Part shown: positions 1 to 13,500 of the stretch, piece after piece
Layout of the letters: the number at the start of each line of letters is the position of its first letter
Numbering within the stretch: position 1 is the first letter of the stretch
Assembly (NCBI GenBank): GCA_949775045.1
Contig: OX459102.1
Coordinates: 722,501-786,500, forward strand
DNA length: 64,000 bases
Direction of reading: 5' to 3'
Origin: Metridium senile
Lineage: Eukaryota > Cnidaria > Anthozoa > Actiniaria > Metridiidae
Program-made: the position numbers and the translations under genes
The notes under the pieces: model-generated
Told to the model about the DNA's origin: nothing
Seen by the model: the letters and a program-made list of their open reading frames with translations, nothing else
Databases searched by the model: none

Positions 1-106
1 TGAATAAATCGATAACAAGACGAATTAAATACCGACATCCCTTGCAGGCTTCAGAGTGTGAACTGTAGCTTTGTTTGCGACAACGATTTTTGAAATAGGT
101 TTATAT
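1..106 (-). repeat. MITE terminus, TACACCTATTTC family (partial)
   Basis: This end matches, in reverse complement, the left arm of the 2941-3409 element: a motif near TGCAGGCTTCAGAGTGTG, then GCGACAACGATTTTTGAAAT, then a degenerate TACACCTATTTC end. Only one arm lies in the window. The window edge may simply cut the element. Confidence 0.7.
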
Positions 107-3100
107 GTATAATATCATGGAGCCATCATTTGAAATACGTGTATACATGGTTAGATAAATGTTGATGCTCTGACATTTGAATCTGAGTATAAGCAACTTG
201 TTTCACATTTTCTTGCACTAAAATCTCAACGACTTCCAGAATTTCGGAAATGCATTTCGTGTATTTGTTTACGAAGTAAAAAGTAAACATTTTATATTCA
301 GATGCATATGTCAGACAGTCAACCTTTTTTTGCAACAGGTTTAATCCATTTTCACTGCACTACAAACATAATAGACAAATAAAGATATACAAAAACTACA
401 AGAAAACTAATAAGGAATAATACAATTAATATACAAGACTAGAAAATAGGCAGTGGAGAAAGGCCAGAAAGGGTGGCATGGGTGGCCTAGCGGTGAGAGC
501 GCTGGCCTTTCACCGCCAGGTTCGAGTCACGGCTCGGGCATGGATTATATGTGAGTTGAGTTTGTTTGATGTGTTAATTCTTCTCTCCTATGCCACGAGG
601 GTTTTTCTCCGGGTTATCCAGTTTTCCTCCCTCAGCAAAAATGAACATGTGAGCCGAGTTGTGTGCAAAATATTAAACGTAGAGGTAGTGAGTGAGTGTG
701 AGTCTCCCGATTAGTAGGGCGCACTGCGTCCAGCTAGAAGATCGAGACGTTAAAAAAAGTTATTATTATAAGAAACATACGAGCACAGGTATGAACGGAT
801 CACTTACATCTTCCACATTAGGGATCGTGGCAGAAATAGCTATTAACCGCATATTGTCGTCTGACATTGATTGCTTTTTGCCACGAGTTAACGCTGTATG
901 AACTGTCTTCATACGGCTTATGACAGCTTCAACTGTAGCACCACGATCACCGTCATTTAGAATATGAACCTAAAATAGTTAAATAGGTATGTCAGAAGAA
1001 TCAATAATTAAAAAAATGCCTCAATTTATATAGCGCTATATCTCTCGAATACCTCATAGCGCTTTACAATCTACTAATGTGTATATGGAGGACTTATCGG
1101 ACTGCTGAAAACCAGCAGTTTACAATTATGCGTGTTGTTATATAGTGAATGCATCCGAGGCCTGACGGTTGTACCAAGAGACAATCCCCTACTCTTTGCG
1201 AACATGGCATAACAGGATCTTTAACGTCCACCTTATATAGGATTAGAGTGTAGGCATACGAGACCTCCGGTTTTACGTCCTTTCCGAGAAGACGAGGCAC
1301 ACAGAGAGTAAAGTGTATTGCCCAAGGACACAACGCAATCGCCCGGGCCGGGAATCGAACCCAGACCAGAAGCCCACAATCCGATCCACTGACCACTAGA
1401 CCATCACGCCTCTCTTAAAAAATACAAATATTTGATGGAAGCTTGATTTGCATGGAGGCGAGTTCTTCAATAGTCCCCTTCACAGTTCCCTGCGCCATCT
1501 TGAAAGGCAGCCGGGCCTTTGCATTGTAGCGAGACGAACATTGAGCTTGCAATGATAGAGACACTTGAATATTTTTCCCGCAAGGAGTTAAAAGGTCTAT
1601 CACTGCAAGTTCAACGTTCGTCTCGCTTCAATGCAAAGGCACGGCTACCTTTCAAGATGGAGCATGGAACTGTGTAGGGGACTATTTAATTCCATTATCT
1701 TAAAAACGAGCATGTCAATGTCAGTACATTTTCTAATTTTTTATACACCGAATTGAAATATGGCGGCCAATTTGAATAACAATTCTTCTTGGCTGCCCGA
1801 CCTCGCATACATGTGAAAACTCTATTGTTTTCCAACGTGAACACGAGGCTAGACAGTCGAGAACAAGAATAGTACGCCATATTTCGATTCGGTCTATTCT
1901 TTGGTACATTTCAAATTAAGGTGCATGCACGAGCGTTATTAAACAACTTTCATCAAATAATAGTGGTATTTTTTAAAGTGCATATATCACCTACACAGTT
2001 TTTAGCTAAAAGTACTCTTAGACATAGGACATTTAAGATAAGCAATCAAATAAATTCCAGAAAAAATATTCTTGTACCTGTTTTTTAACATGGTCGAAAT
2101 CCTGCTTTGACGTCATCGTAATTTCGGACTTAGCTTTATATAAGATAGATTTTGTCAATAAAGTATGAAAATCCTTTCCAAAACGCGAATGAATAACTGC
2201 TTACTTTCCTCTAATGATTTACTTATCTCAAAATGCTGTTCCTATGATGACGACACAAAATCGGATAAGGTCTTCAGATACTGAAATTTGTAAGCTCATA
2301 AAAAGTCAAAGGAAAATAATAACTCTTTAAGTAGAGTTTCAATAATGCAGCTAGACTGTCTTTATTTATTAATGTTCTCTGTACATATTTAGGGACTGGT
2401 CAAAAGTTAGGGGGGGGGGGGGGGGCTGGTGCAAATGGGGAGAGGGTCGTTATTTTTTATGCAGGCTAAAAGGGAGGGCCAGAAAGAATTGTGGAAGTCT
2501 TAAGGGGAGGGCCAAACTTTTTTGTGCATAAAATCAGGTCAAAAGAAATGACAACTAATGTGACAACAAGATCGATAAGCATGCAACTTGTTTATTGCTA
2601 TATTAAAAACAAGGGCAGCCTAAATTCTAATTTCTGGGGGAGGGGGAGTGCCAGAAATAATTGTGCAAGTATTTAGGGGAGGGCCATGTTATTTTATATA
2701 TAAGGAAAGGGAGGGCCACTAAAAACTATACAGGCCAAAAATAAAATGCACCAGCCCTCCCCCCTCTAATTTTTGACCAGTCCCTTTATGCAATAGTCTT
2801 ACCTCGTCAATTAAGAAAAGACGGACACTTTGTACTAATGACCTATTATCCTTCCATTTTCTTGTCATGCTGTCCCATTTTTCCTGTGCAAATTAAAAAA
2901 TGAAACAATATGAAGAGTGAAGTATGTAGCAAATGGAATATACACCTATTTCAATAATCGTTGTCGCAAACAAAGCCACAGTCCACACTCTAAATCCTGC
3001 AAAGGATGTCGGTATTTCTTCTCTTGTTATCGATATATTCATAGCATATTTTGGTTGTACGTGTTTGTGTTACTATCGAAATCACTAGAGTGGTAAAATG

Positions 3101-4453
3101 CTTGTTTGAAATTCTGTCTCGTTTTTGTACCATGTGATAGCTTCTGGCCAATCATTTTGCTCAAAATTGGTCATGTGGTACAAAAAAAACACACCTCCAA
3201 GGCCAAATTTTCAACGGACATTTAACCACTCTAGTGATTTTCATAATATATGACCTTAACAAATTGTTGTTGTGGTAGATATAAATACAAATTTTCTTTA
3301 AAAAACGTGCAATAAATCACAAATTAAGTCCATATAACCGACATCCTTTGCAGGCTTCAGAGTGTAGACCGTAGCTTCGGCTGCGACAACGATTTTTGAA
3401 ATAGATGTATATACGTACAAGACTATTTGGGTATTCCATATTTCAGTACATTGTCGTTAGGTGAGAATGTATCGTGGGTACGAGAATGACAGTTCAGTAT
3501 TTTTTACATTAAATATTTTTCATACATCACTCCCCACATGTTGATTTTTGCTGAGGGAGGAAAACCGGATAACCCAGAGGAAAACCCTCATGGCATAGAA
3601 CAACACATCAAACAAACTCAATTTACATATGATCCGGTGCCCGAGCTGGGAATCGAACCCAGATCACAGCGGTGAAAGGCCGGTGCCCTCACCACTCCGC
3701 CAACCATGCCATCCCAATCTATATATTGCGAAGCTTCTCATAGTCATACAAAATGTGGATCTTACCGGTGTTGTTGTAACAATGTGAGTATCTTTGAGCT
3801 CAAAATAGTCATCAAGTTCACTATCCCCAGTCACCTCTCTACATTTTAACCCTAAAGGACCAAACTTGTTTAACCAGTCTTGACATCTTTCACTACATAG
3901 TGCCTTCATTGGAGCCACTAGAAAAGCAATCAAAGATTGAATGTTGAAACAATTGATCTTTTTATACACCCTTTCCAAGAAAGTTTGTCATCCGTAAAAA
4001 GCACACAAGCTAGTGGCGCAAAGGATCATGGATGAGTTCAGAAACTAAATGTGCATTGGGAACGCCTTTCTTGTTGTTTGATAAGTCAAAACGGACATTT
4101 CTCAATAGCATATTGACAAGTGTAGTAATGTGGCCATGAAATCCCTGCGTTCTAATTAAGTATACATAGGTTACCCATAATCCTCTGAGCTACTAGCTTG
4201 TAGGCTTATCACTTCACGGGTGACAAAGTTTCTTGGAAAGGGTGAATACGGTCAGTGTTATTAACACTGTAAACCAAAAACAAAAGAAACCAACACTAAA
4301 AGAAATGTCACATGACACTACAGTAAGTTTTTAAAAGGGTCAAAACACTGTTTTTTGGTCTCTCTCTTCCTCTTCGTTACACTTGACTTTTTTTTATTGT
4401 GACCAAGATACAGATGTTTGTATATTTGTTTACTCTCATGTGCCTGCAGTGCT

Positions 4454-4537
<84 letters not shown>

Positions 4538-7500
4538 AAGAATCATCATCATCATCATAAGAATCATCATCATCATCATCATCATAAGAATCATAATATC
4601 TATAAAGTGCATATCCAGAAAACTGCTCTAGGCGCTGTTTACAATAAGAAAAAATAATTATAGGTATTTGTGATGCTAACATGCAATTATGGTAAAATAT
4701 TCTATAGTTAAGTAACTACAGGTAAAGAAAAAGTTTGTCTTCCCCTCCGTAACATTCCAAATACCGTGTTTTGACCCAAAACACATATTTCATAATTCCC
4801 ATTCCATGTTTATTGGACGTTCACGTGTCCTTATACTATAAGGGAAACACGCTAGGAGCTGCAGAGCAAGAGAAAAGTAATAAAAAAACCTCGAGGCACA
4901 GCAAATTATTTCTTTGACTTCTTTAGTGCACTACAGTTCCCATGCAGAGATAATTCACAGTTCATGACACAATCGGACGTTTAATATTTTTTGCTGAGCG
5001 AGTCACAGTCCTCTGACTGAAATACGGTAGCCTGCCAATCTGAGCGCATGTACTATCTCAGATATGGTATAACATTCGTTAGCAAAATCGCTACTTTACA
5101 GACAGACAAATTAAAAGATCGAGGAGCCTTCAAAAAAAGCTATAATCTTGATATAATCGAAGCTACAATTAAAGCCGCCGCACAAAGCCGTCTTGATGAC
5201 CGATGTTATTATAACGGTGTATTCAGTGCAATCATAAATCGTTATATGATTATATATGATATTACCAAAAGTTTTAATCAGAGTTTTCTTTTGTCTATGC
5301 CAATTTTTTGAATAGAGGAGGAAAGAAAAGGAGAAAAAAGAAACCATAAAAACGCTAACTTTTAATTTCATGCGGTCAAAAACAACATTTCAAGGAGGGA
5401 AGACTGACGACAAGCTTATAGAGGAAGAATCTGAAGTATTAGATGCACTTGGAAACGTCAAGCGTTTTGTTTTTCGCTTTGTAATTTTGATTTACCCCGC
5501 AAGGCATATTTGTCCTCCAAAACCCGTTACTATGCGGTATCCAGGCACGTGACCAAGTCCTGCAAAGTGCCTATTGAACTCCATGTAGCTGTTGTACTAT
5601 TTGTTGTTTAATTTAGTAATCAGATTTTTATGGTATAAGTTAATTTGAGACGATTTTAAGCAAATATATATAAAATACGTATTTATTGTTGTTGATTTTT
5701 ATTAACCGACTGGAATCAAATATATAATAGGTATGTATTGCTGTTATTTATTTATTGTAGTTTTTTTTTTTTTTTAAGGTTTTTTTTGGTCGGTCCGACT
5801 TTTCCAAATAGTCCGTCAGACCGTCGGTCCGTATCTCCGTCGTCGTTTTCCAAACGCCCTTCATCTGCTCTTTATCTTATCGAAAACCCAGAATAGATTC
5901 AAAGCACTAGCAGCTCAACATGAAGATTATTTGTGCTGGACTCTCAAAAACAGGCACCAAGTCTGTCGCAAAAGCTTTGACAATTCTTGGGTTTAAAGTG
6001 TACGATTTTATTGAGCATTTGCAGTGGCATATTGATGAATACGCTCAAGCGTATGATGGCTGTATGCCTGACTTTTATTCAATGTACCGCGAAATAGATG
6101 CTGTTACCGATTCTCCTGCTTGTTTCTTCTGGGACGAAATCAGACAGAGTTTTCCAGATGCAAAGGTTATACTGATGGAGCGAGATTCTCCCGAGTCATG
6201 GTTACAAAGTTTCAAGAAAACGCGTGATATTGGAATGGCAGAGGATTTTCAACTTTGGAAAGGCCTTGGGAGAGTATTGACACCAACAGGACGAAAATGG
6301 AGGAAAATTGGTGGTGGCTTGGGGAAACAATTTGAAGGACTAGCACAAGCCTATATTGAACACAACGAGCGGGTCAAGTCTACAGTCCCTAGAGAGCAAC
6401 TGCTGGTGTACAATGTCAAACAAGGATGGGCTCCGCTGTGTGAGTTTCTTGGCGTTCAAATCCCTGACGTACCGTTCCCTTGCTTAAATGTAAAAAGCGA
6501 AAGCATAAAAGGAATGATGAATACAGCGGTTTATCTAACGGTATACAAAGAGCTCGTTTTGTTGTCAATCATCTTCGTGGTGATATTGGCCATCTTAGTT
6601 TTCTTGTTCATGCACATTTAATAGAGCGAAATGGTTAGGAACTGGTTAGGTTAGGTTAGGTTTGGTTAGGTTTGTTCAACTTTATGGCTTGTCAGGTGAC
6701 AAAAATAGTACCACATAGTCGAATAGTTGCAGTACATGATCTTTCCAAGTATTATGGATGTATACCTGGTGGGCAATTAATGCCCCACTATATTAGCTGT
6801 TGCAGAATAAGAACTTTGTTTTTAATAGACGCTACTAGAGCAATGACCTTGAATAGTTGACGTGACGGTTTTTCCAAATTTTGATAGAGTAAAATAAATG
6901 AAAATTCATCTTAATGGCTGGAAAGAGAACTTCACAATTAGTAAAATTGCTAAGTTTGAGAAGAAAATCGTATAAAATAGCAAAGATATAGCGCGGTAAA
7001 GTCAGCAGATTTTACAGACGTTTGTATGCCAGACGAGAAACCTTGCATACTGATAGGTAAACAATGTCTGTCCGCCATAATCTATTCATTTATTTTACTC
7101 TATCAAAATTTGGAAAAACCGTCACGTCAACTATTGATGGGCTAGTAGCAGCGAGCATAGCCTCCTATGCGTGACGATACAAAGGAGCAGCTGTATAGAA
7201 GGCTACAGCGAGTATGATCGTATTAATCACAAGTGATAGAATAGCCACTGAACTCCACTGATTAGAGTACAAACATTAAAAGCGTGTAACATAAATAGTA
7301 CTAAATAGTGATATTTTATGCTATTTCTATTGTTTTCTATTGTTTGATTAGCACTATTTAGTACTAATTAGTGCTACTTGTTTCAAGAAATTGCTCGCTA
7401 AAGTGTGATAGTCAAATAGACACAAAAGAAAACAATGGAATTAGAGACTGCTAAGGTGTATTAGTCTAAAATTTCACGGGTTAAATGACTTCACTCTAAT

Positions 7501-10500
7501 GTTTGCATTCTAGCGAATTTTTGAATAAGGTAGAGTGAAGTCATTTAACCCGTGAAACAAAATTAAATAGTCAAGGTTTAATATAGCCTCCTCCGCAGGC
7601 ATCTCTGCTTTCTTTCATTTTTGGGCTTTTTTGGTTAGTCCCTCTCTAGTAGCAGCACAGGAAACCCAAATCCAAATTAGATCACAGAGACGCCTGTGGA
7701 GGAGGCTAGGTTTAATAGTCAAATAGACACAAAAGAAAACAATGGAATTAGAGACTGGTTATACGTCGAATCTCACATGTGCCGAATACAATTCCTATTT
7801 TAGTCGACTAAAAAAATCAAATACGGCACTTGGTTTAGATGTTGAATTTTAAGTGTCGAATATATAGTCGAGGAGCAGGGTAGGCAAAAGTAGGGTTGAC
7901 GTAGCTAGCACCCCAACAAAATAGGTTTGACCACAGATTCTGATAGCTAAATCATTCTAGTTTATGCCGTCCGCCATGTTTGAAATGAAATACTTCTGCT
8001 GCGCATGTCTAATTGGTACCGATTCTCGTGCCCAGAGCACCCCGGTCGTTCGTGTCACGTCTGAGGTGCACTGGGTACGAGAATGGTGGATAACCTTTAA
8101 TATATGCTAATCAAAAATAATTCATCCATTACATTTGGCACATGTGAGATGCGACGTATAAATCAACTGCCGCACCATTGCCGTATCTTCGACTGTTTCA
8201 GTCGCAGATTCGACTGAAGTCGTATTTAATTCAACACTGTCGAATTTAATTGATTTATATGCTGCACCTCACATGCATTTAATTCGTGAATTGTATTCGG
8301 CACATGTGAAGTTCGGCGTATAAACCGGGCCTTAGTCTAATATCTATTTCACGGGTTAAATGACTTCACTCTAGCCAATACTCGCTATTCGTGTTAGAGT
8401 GGTTTTCATTAACCCGTGAAACAAAGTGTATTAATTAAAGTGTAATAGTCAAATAAGAACAATAGAACACGATGCAATTAGACGGTGTATTAAAAACATT
8501 TCACGGGTTAATTAAAACCATTCTAGTCATTAAAAAAAGAGAATATATGGTGCATTAAATGTCTTCAAACAAATGAAAGAAAACAAAAGTGACAAGCCAG
8601 ACTTACTGTATACTATCTTTATCTTGTGAATCGATTCGCGAGCAGTCATCAGCAGACGAATTATTGCAAGCTCAAATATGACAGTCTTGCCTGCACCAGT
8701 AGGTGCGCATACCACAAGGGGTTTGTCGGTATATAGTGCCTACAAAATAAAAAACAAGACGGGCATCAATTGATTTTATTATATATCCTATTCAAATTCA
8801 TTTTCTTATTGGTCGAGAGCACGTCACGTGGAGGAAAATAAATTTATCTCATAGATACTGAGATTTACACACGAAAATCTAATTGAGTAAATTTTCGTTC
8901 GTGCGATAAATTTAGCCAATAAGAAAGGCGAACGACGTTTTTCACCAGTGAAAAAGCACCGTTCGCCTTTCTGATTGGACGAACGATGTATTTTCACTAG
9001 TGAAAATTATCGTTCGTCCAATCAGAAACACGATCAACGAACACTCACTGTCAACAACTAAAACTGGCACCTTTGCGACTTGAGCGAAAATGGCTGCAGA
9101 AGGCTCCAGATTTGTGTTACTATACTCGCCAATTCCGTAGATTCGTTTATTGAAAAATAAGAAAATCCAAATACTGTGAAAAAGACGAAAAGAGATGTCT
9201 CTTTGTTGACCAAGTTTCTTCAAAATAAAGGTGAAACACGCGGCGAGATAGCTGACATTCCTCCTGCCGAGCTGAATGAATTTATCAGTGAATTTTTCGT
9301 GTGTGTGCGAACCAAAGAAGGACAAGAGTATACGAACCATCGTCCAAACAGCATTATCAATGATCTTGTGTTTGAAAAAATATGAAAAACAATAACCTCC
9401 AAGCAGAAACAGCTAAGGAAACTAGGGAAGGGAAACAAACCCAAGTTTGTAAGTTAAATTTCTAATTTGTAAGTTATTTATACCTCCTTCGGTAAACATG
9501 CATGTTGAACAATTTATTACTTTCAAACTTTCTGCCTTGAATTTGTAAATTATGTATTAAATAAAACGAAATTAAATTGAGTTAATACATATTAAAACAC
9601 TTTTTTTCATGCAATGGCAAAGTTTTTGATTGTTTTTAGTAAAAATATCTGTCAATAGAGATATTCACCCTGTAGCCCAACAATTATATATTGTTAAACA
9701 TGAGTACATGAGTTTTGCTTTTTCAAATCTCAGTATCTATGAGATAAATAAATTACAGAATGGAAAATGCTTGTACGATTTTTATGCACTCGTTGATGCG
9801 TATCAGAAAACTCACTCGTTCGCTACGCTCACTCGTTCGTTTTCTGATACTTCTCAACTTGTGCATAAAAACCGTACGCACGCATTTTCCATTAAGTAAT
9901 CTCTATTTCTATAACTCCCGCGCGGGTAATACATCCACGAATGCGTAATTCATAACGAACTTTTTTTCGTAAATAAAATATTTTCAAAATGGAATGAATA
10001 GGGTATATAATAAAACACTTAGTGACTGATCCCTCGGGAAATCAGTTAACTGTTTCCCTCAGGACCAGTCATTAAGTGCTAAATATTTTTTGCATGGATT
10101 ATATGTGTGATATGTTATATGTGTCATTTTATTTTCATATGGTATCTGTTAGGGGTTAAAATCGTCTATGTTACGATCTTTCAAAAGGACTTCCAGTACA
10201 GTGGAACCTCGTTAATCCGGCCACCGAAGGGACAGCCCAAAGTGGCCGTATTAACGGGGTGGCCGTATTAAGCGGGTAAATAATTTATAGACAATGTATG
10301 TTCATGCATTTCCTCGGGACCTAAAAAACTGGCCGCAATAACGGGGTAGCCGTATTAAGCGGGTGGTCGTAAGGCGGGGTTCCACTGTATCCCGACGAGT
10401 ATAACGGGATTTCACAATCAGAATAATCACAAATTAATATTCATACCTCATCAAATACTCTGGACTGTACAATATTAAAATAGGGAAACTGTTTGAAGAC

Positions 10501-13500
10501 AGAGCGAAATTGTTCTGCTGTAGAACGTGTGAAGGATAAATCACAGTATGTGCATAGATGTTTTTTATAAGAGTAATATTGATAATATGTGCATAGATTG
10601 TTGTCATTATAATAATATCGTCATATTGATAATATGTGCATAAATTGTTTTTAATTAGAGTAATATCGTCATATTGATAATATGTGCATAAATTGTTGTC
10701 ATTATATATAATAATATCGTCATATTGATAATATGTGCATAGATTGTTGTCATTATAATAATATCGTCATATTGATAATATGTGCATAGATTGTTGTCAT
10801 TATAATAATATCGTCATATTGATAATATGTGCATAGATTGTTGTCATTATAATAATATCGTCATATTGATAATATATGCATAGATTGCTGTCATTATAAT
10901 AATATCGTCATATTGATAATATGTGCATAGATTGTTGTCATTATAATAATATCGTCATATTGATAATATGTGCATAGATTGCTGTCATTATAATAATATC
11001 GTCATATTGATAATATGTGCATAGATTGTTGTCATTACAATAATATCGTCATTATGATATTGATAATATGTGCATAGATTGTTTCTATTATAATAATATC
11101 GTCATATTGATAATATGTGCATATATTGCTGTCATTATAATAATATCGTCATATTGATAATATGTGCATAGATTGTTGTCATTATAATAATATCGTCATA
11201 TTGATAATATGTGCATAGATTGATGTCATTACAATAATATCGTCATATTGATAATATGTGCATAGATTGCTGTCATTATAATAATATCGTCATATTGATA
11301 ATATGTGCATAGATTGTTGTCATTATAATAATATCGTCATATTGATAATATGTGCATAGATTGCTGTCATTATAATAATATCGTCATATTGATAATATGT
11401 GCATAGATTGTTGTCATTATAATAATATCGTCATATTGATAATATGTGCATAGATTGTTGTCATTATAATAATATCGTCATATTGATAATATGTGCATAA
11501 ATTGTTTTTAATTAGAGTAATATTGTCATATTGATAATATGTGCATAGATTGTTGTCATTATAATAATATCGTCATATTGATAATATGTGCATAGATTGC
11601 TGTCATTATAATAATATCGTCATATTGATAATATGTGCATAGATTGTTATCATTATAATAATATCGTCATATTGATAATATGTGCATAGATTGTTGTCAT
11701 TATAATAATATCGTCATATTGATAATATGTGCATAGATTGTTTCTATTATAATAATATCGTCATATTGATAATATGTGCATAGATTGATGTCATTACAAT
11801 AATATCGTCATATTGATAATATGTGCATAGATTGCTGTCATTATAATAATATCGTCATATTGATAATATGTGCATAGATTGTTGTCATTATAATAATATC
11901 GTCATATTGATAATATGTGCATAGATTGCTGTCATTATAATAATATCGTCATATTGATAATATGTGCATAGATTGTTGTCATTATAATAATATCGTCATA
12001 TTGATAATATGTGCATAGATTGTTGTCATTATAATAATATCGTCATATTGATAATATGTGCATAAATTGTTTTTAATTAGAGTAATATTGTCATATTGAT
12101 AATATGTGCATAGATTGTTGTCATTATAATAATATCGTCATATTGATAATATGTGCATAGATTGCTGTCATTATAATAATATCGTCATATTGATAATATG
12201 TGCATAGATTGTTATCATTATAATAATATCGTCATATTGATAATATGTGCATAGATTGTTGTCATTATAATAATATCGTCATATTGATAATATGTGCATA
12301 GATTGTTTCTATTATAATAATATCGTCATATTGATAATATGTGCATAGATTGCTGTCATTATAATAATATCGTCATATTGATAATATGTGCATAGATTTC
12401 TGTCATTATAATAATATCGTCATATTGATAATATGTGCAGAGATTGTTTTTATAAGAGTAATATTGATAATATGTTAATATGTGCATAGATTGCTGTCAT
12501 TATAATAATATCGTCATATTGATAATATGTGCATAACTTGTTCTTATTAATGGGCTCCTGACTACACGTATTTCCATAATTGTTGTCTCAGCCGCAGCTG
12601 TACACTCAGCTCCACACTCTGAAGCCTGCAAAGCATGTCGGTAATATTAACAATAAAAGAAATGTTTATTTTATCGTCTACCACTGGAACCATCTGACTT
12701 GTTATAGTCGTATATCACAAACACGTACAACCAAAATATGCTATAAAAAATGGACAACAAGTCTATTTTTTATCGAAGATACACCGGCATCCTTTGCAGG
12801 CTTCAGAGTGTGGACCTTAGACTGATTGCGACAACGATTTTTCAAATAGGTGTATAGAGCTTTTTCATTAACCCGTGCCACACACTTTAGTATATCGGTC
12901 TTTAATGCACCTTCTTTCCAGTGAGTTATTTTGGTACTATTTGACTTTTTATCACACTTTAACTAGAGTGAAGTCATTTAACCCGTGAAATAGATATTAG
13001 ACTTATACACCTTAACAGTCTCTATCTCTCTAATTCCATTGTTTTCTTTTGTGTCTATTTGACTATTGCACCTTGACTATTTAATTTTGTTTCGCGGGTA
13101 AAATGCCTTCACTCTAATACATTTTGTTTCACGGGTTAAATGTCTTCACTCTAATACATTTTGTTTCACGGGTTAAATGTCTTCACTCTAATACATTTTG
13201 TTTCACGGGTTAAATGTCTTCACTCTAATTCATTTTGTTTCACGGGTTAAATGTCTTCACTCTAATACATTTTGTTTCACGGGTTAAATGTCTTCACTCT
13301 AATACATTTTGTTTCACGGGTTAAATGTCTTCACTCTAATTCATTTTGTTTCACGGGTTAAATGTCTTCACTCTAATACATTTTGTTTCACGGGTTAAAT
13401 GTCTTCACTCTAATACATTTTGTTTCACGGGTTAAATGTCTTCACTCTAATTCATTTTGTTTCACGGGTTAAATGTCTTCACTCTAATACATTTTGTTTC

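Noticed and set aside
472..560. tRNA gene on the plus strand
   Set aside because: Box A and box B are present, but the unit is part of a 300-bp repeat with other copies and no clear full cloverleaf; it is a SINE head.
1335..1415. tRNA gene on the minus strand
   Set aside because: Same reasoning: box A/box B head of SINE family B.
10555..12541. CRISPR-like array of regular repeats
   Set aside because: The units are tandem without unique spacers and the context is eukaryotic; it is a satellite.
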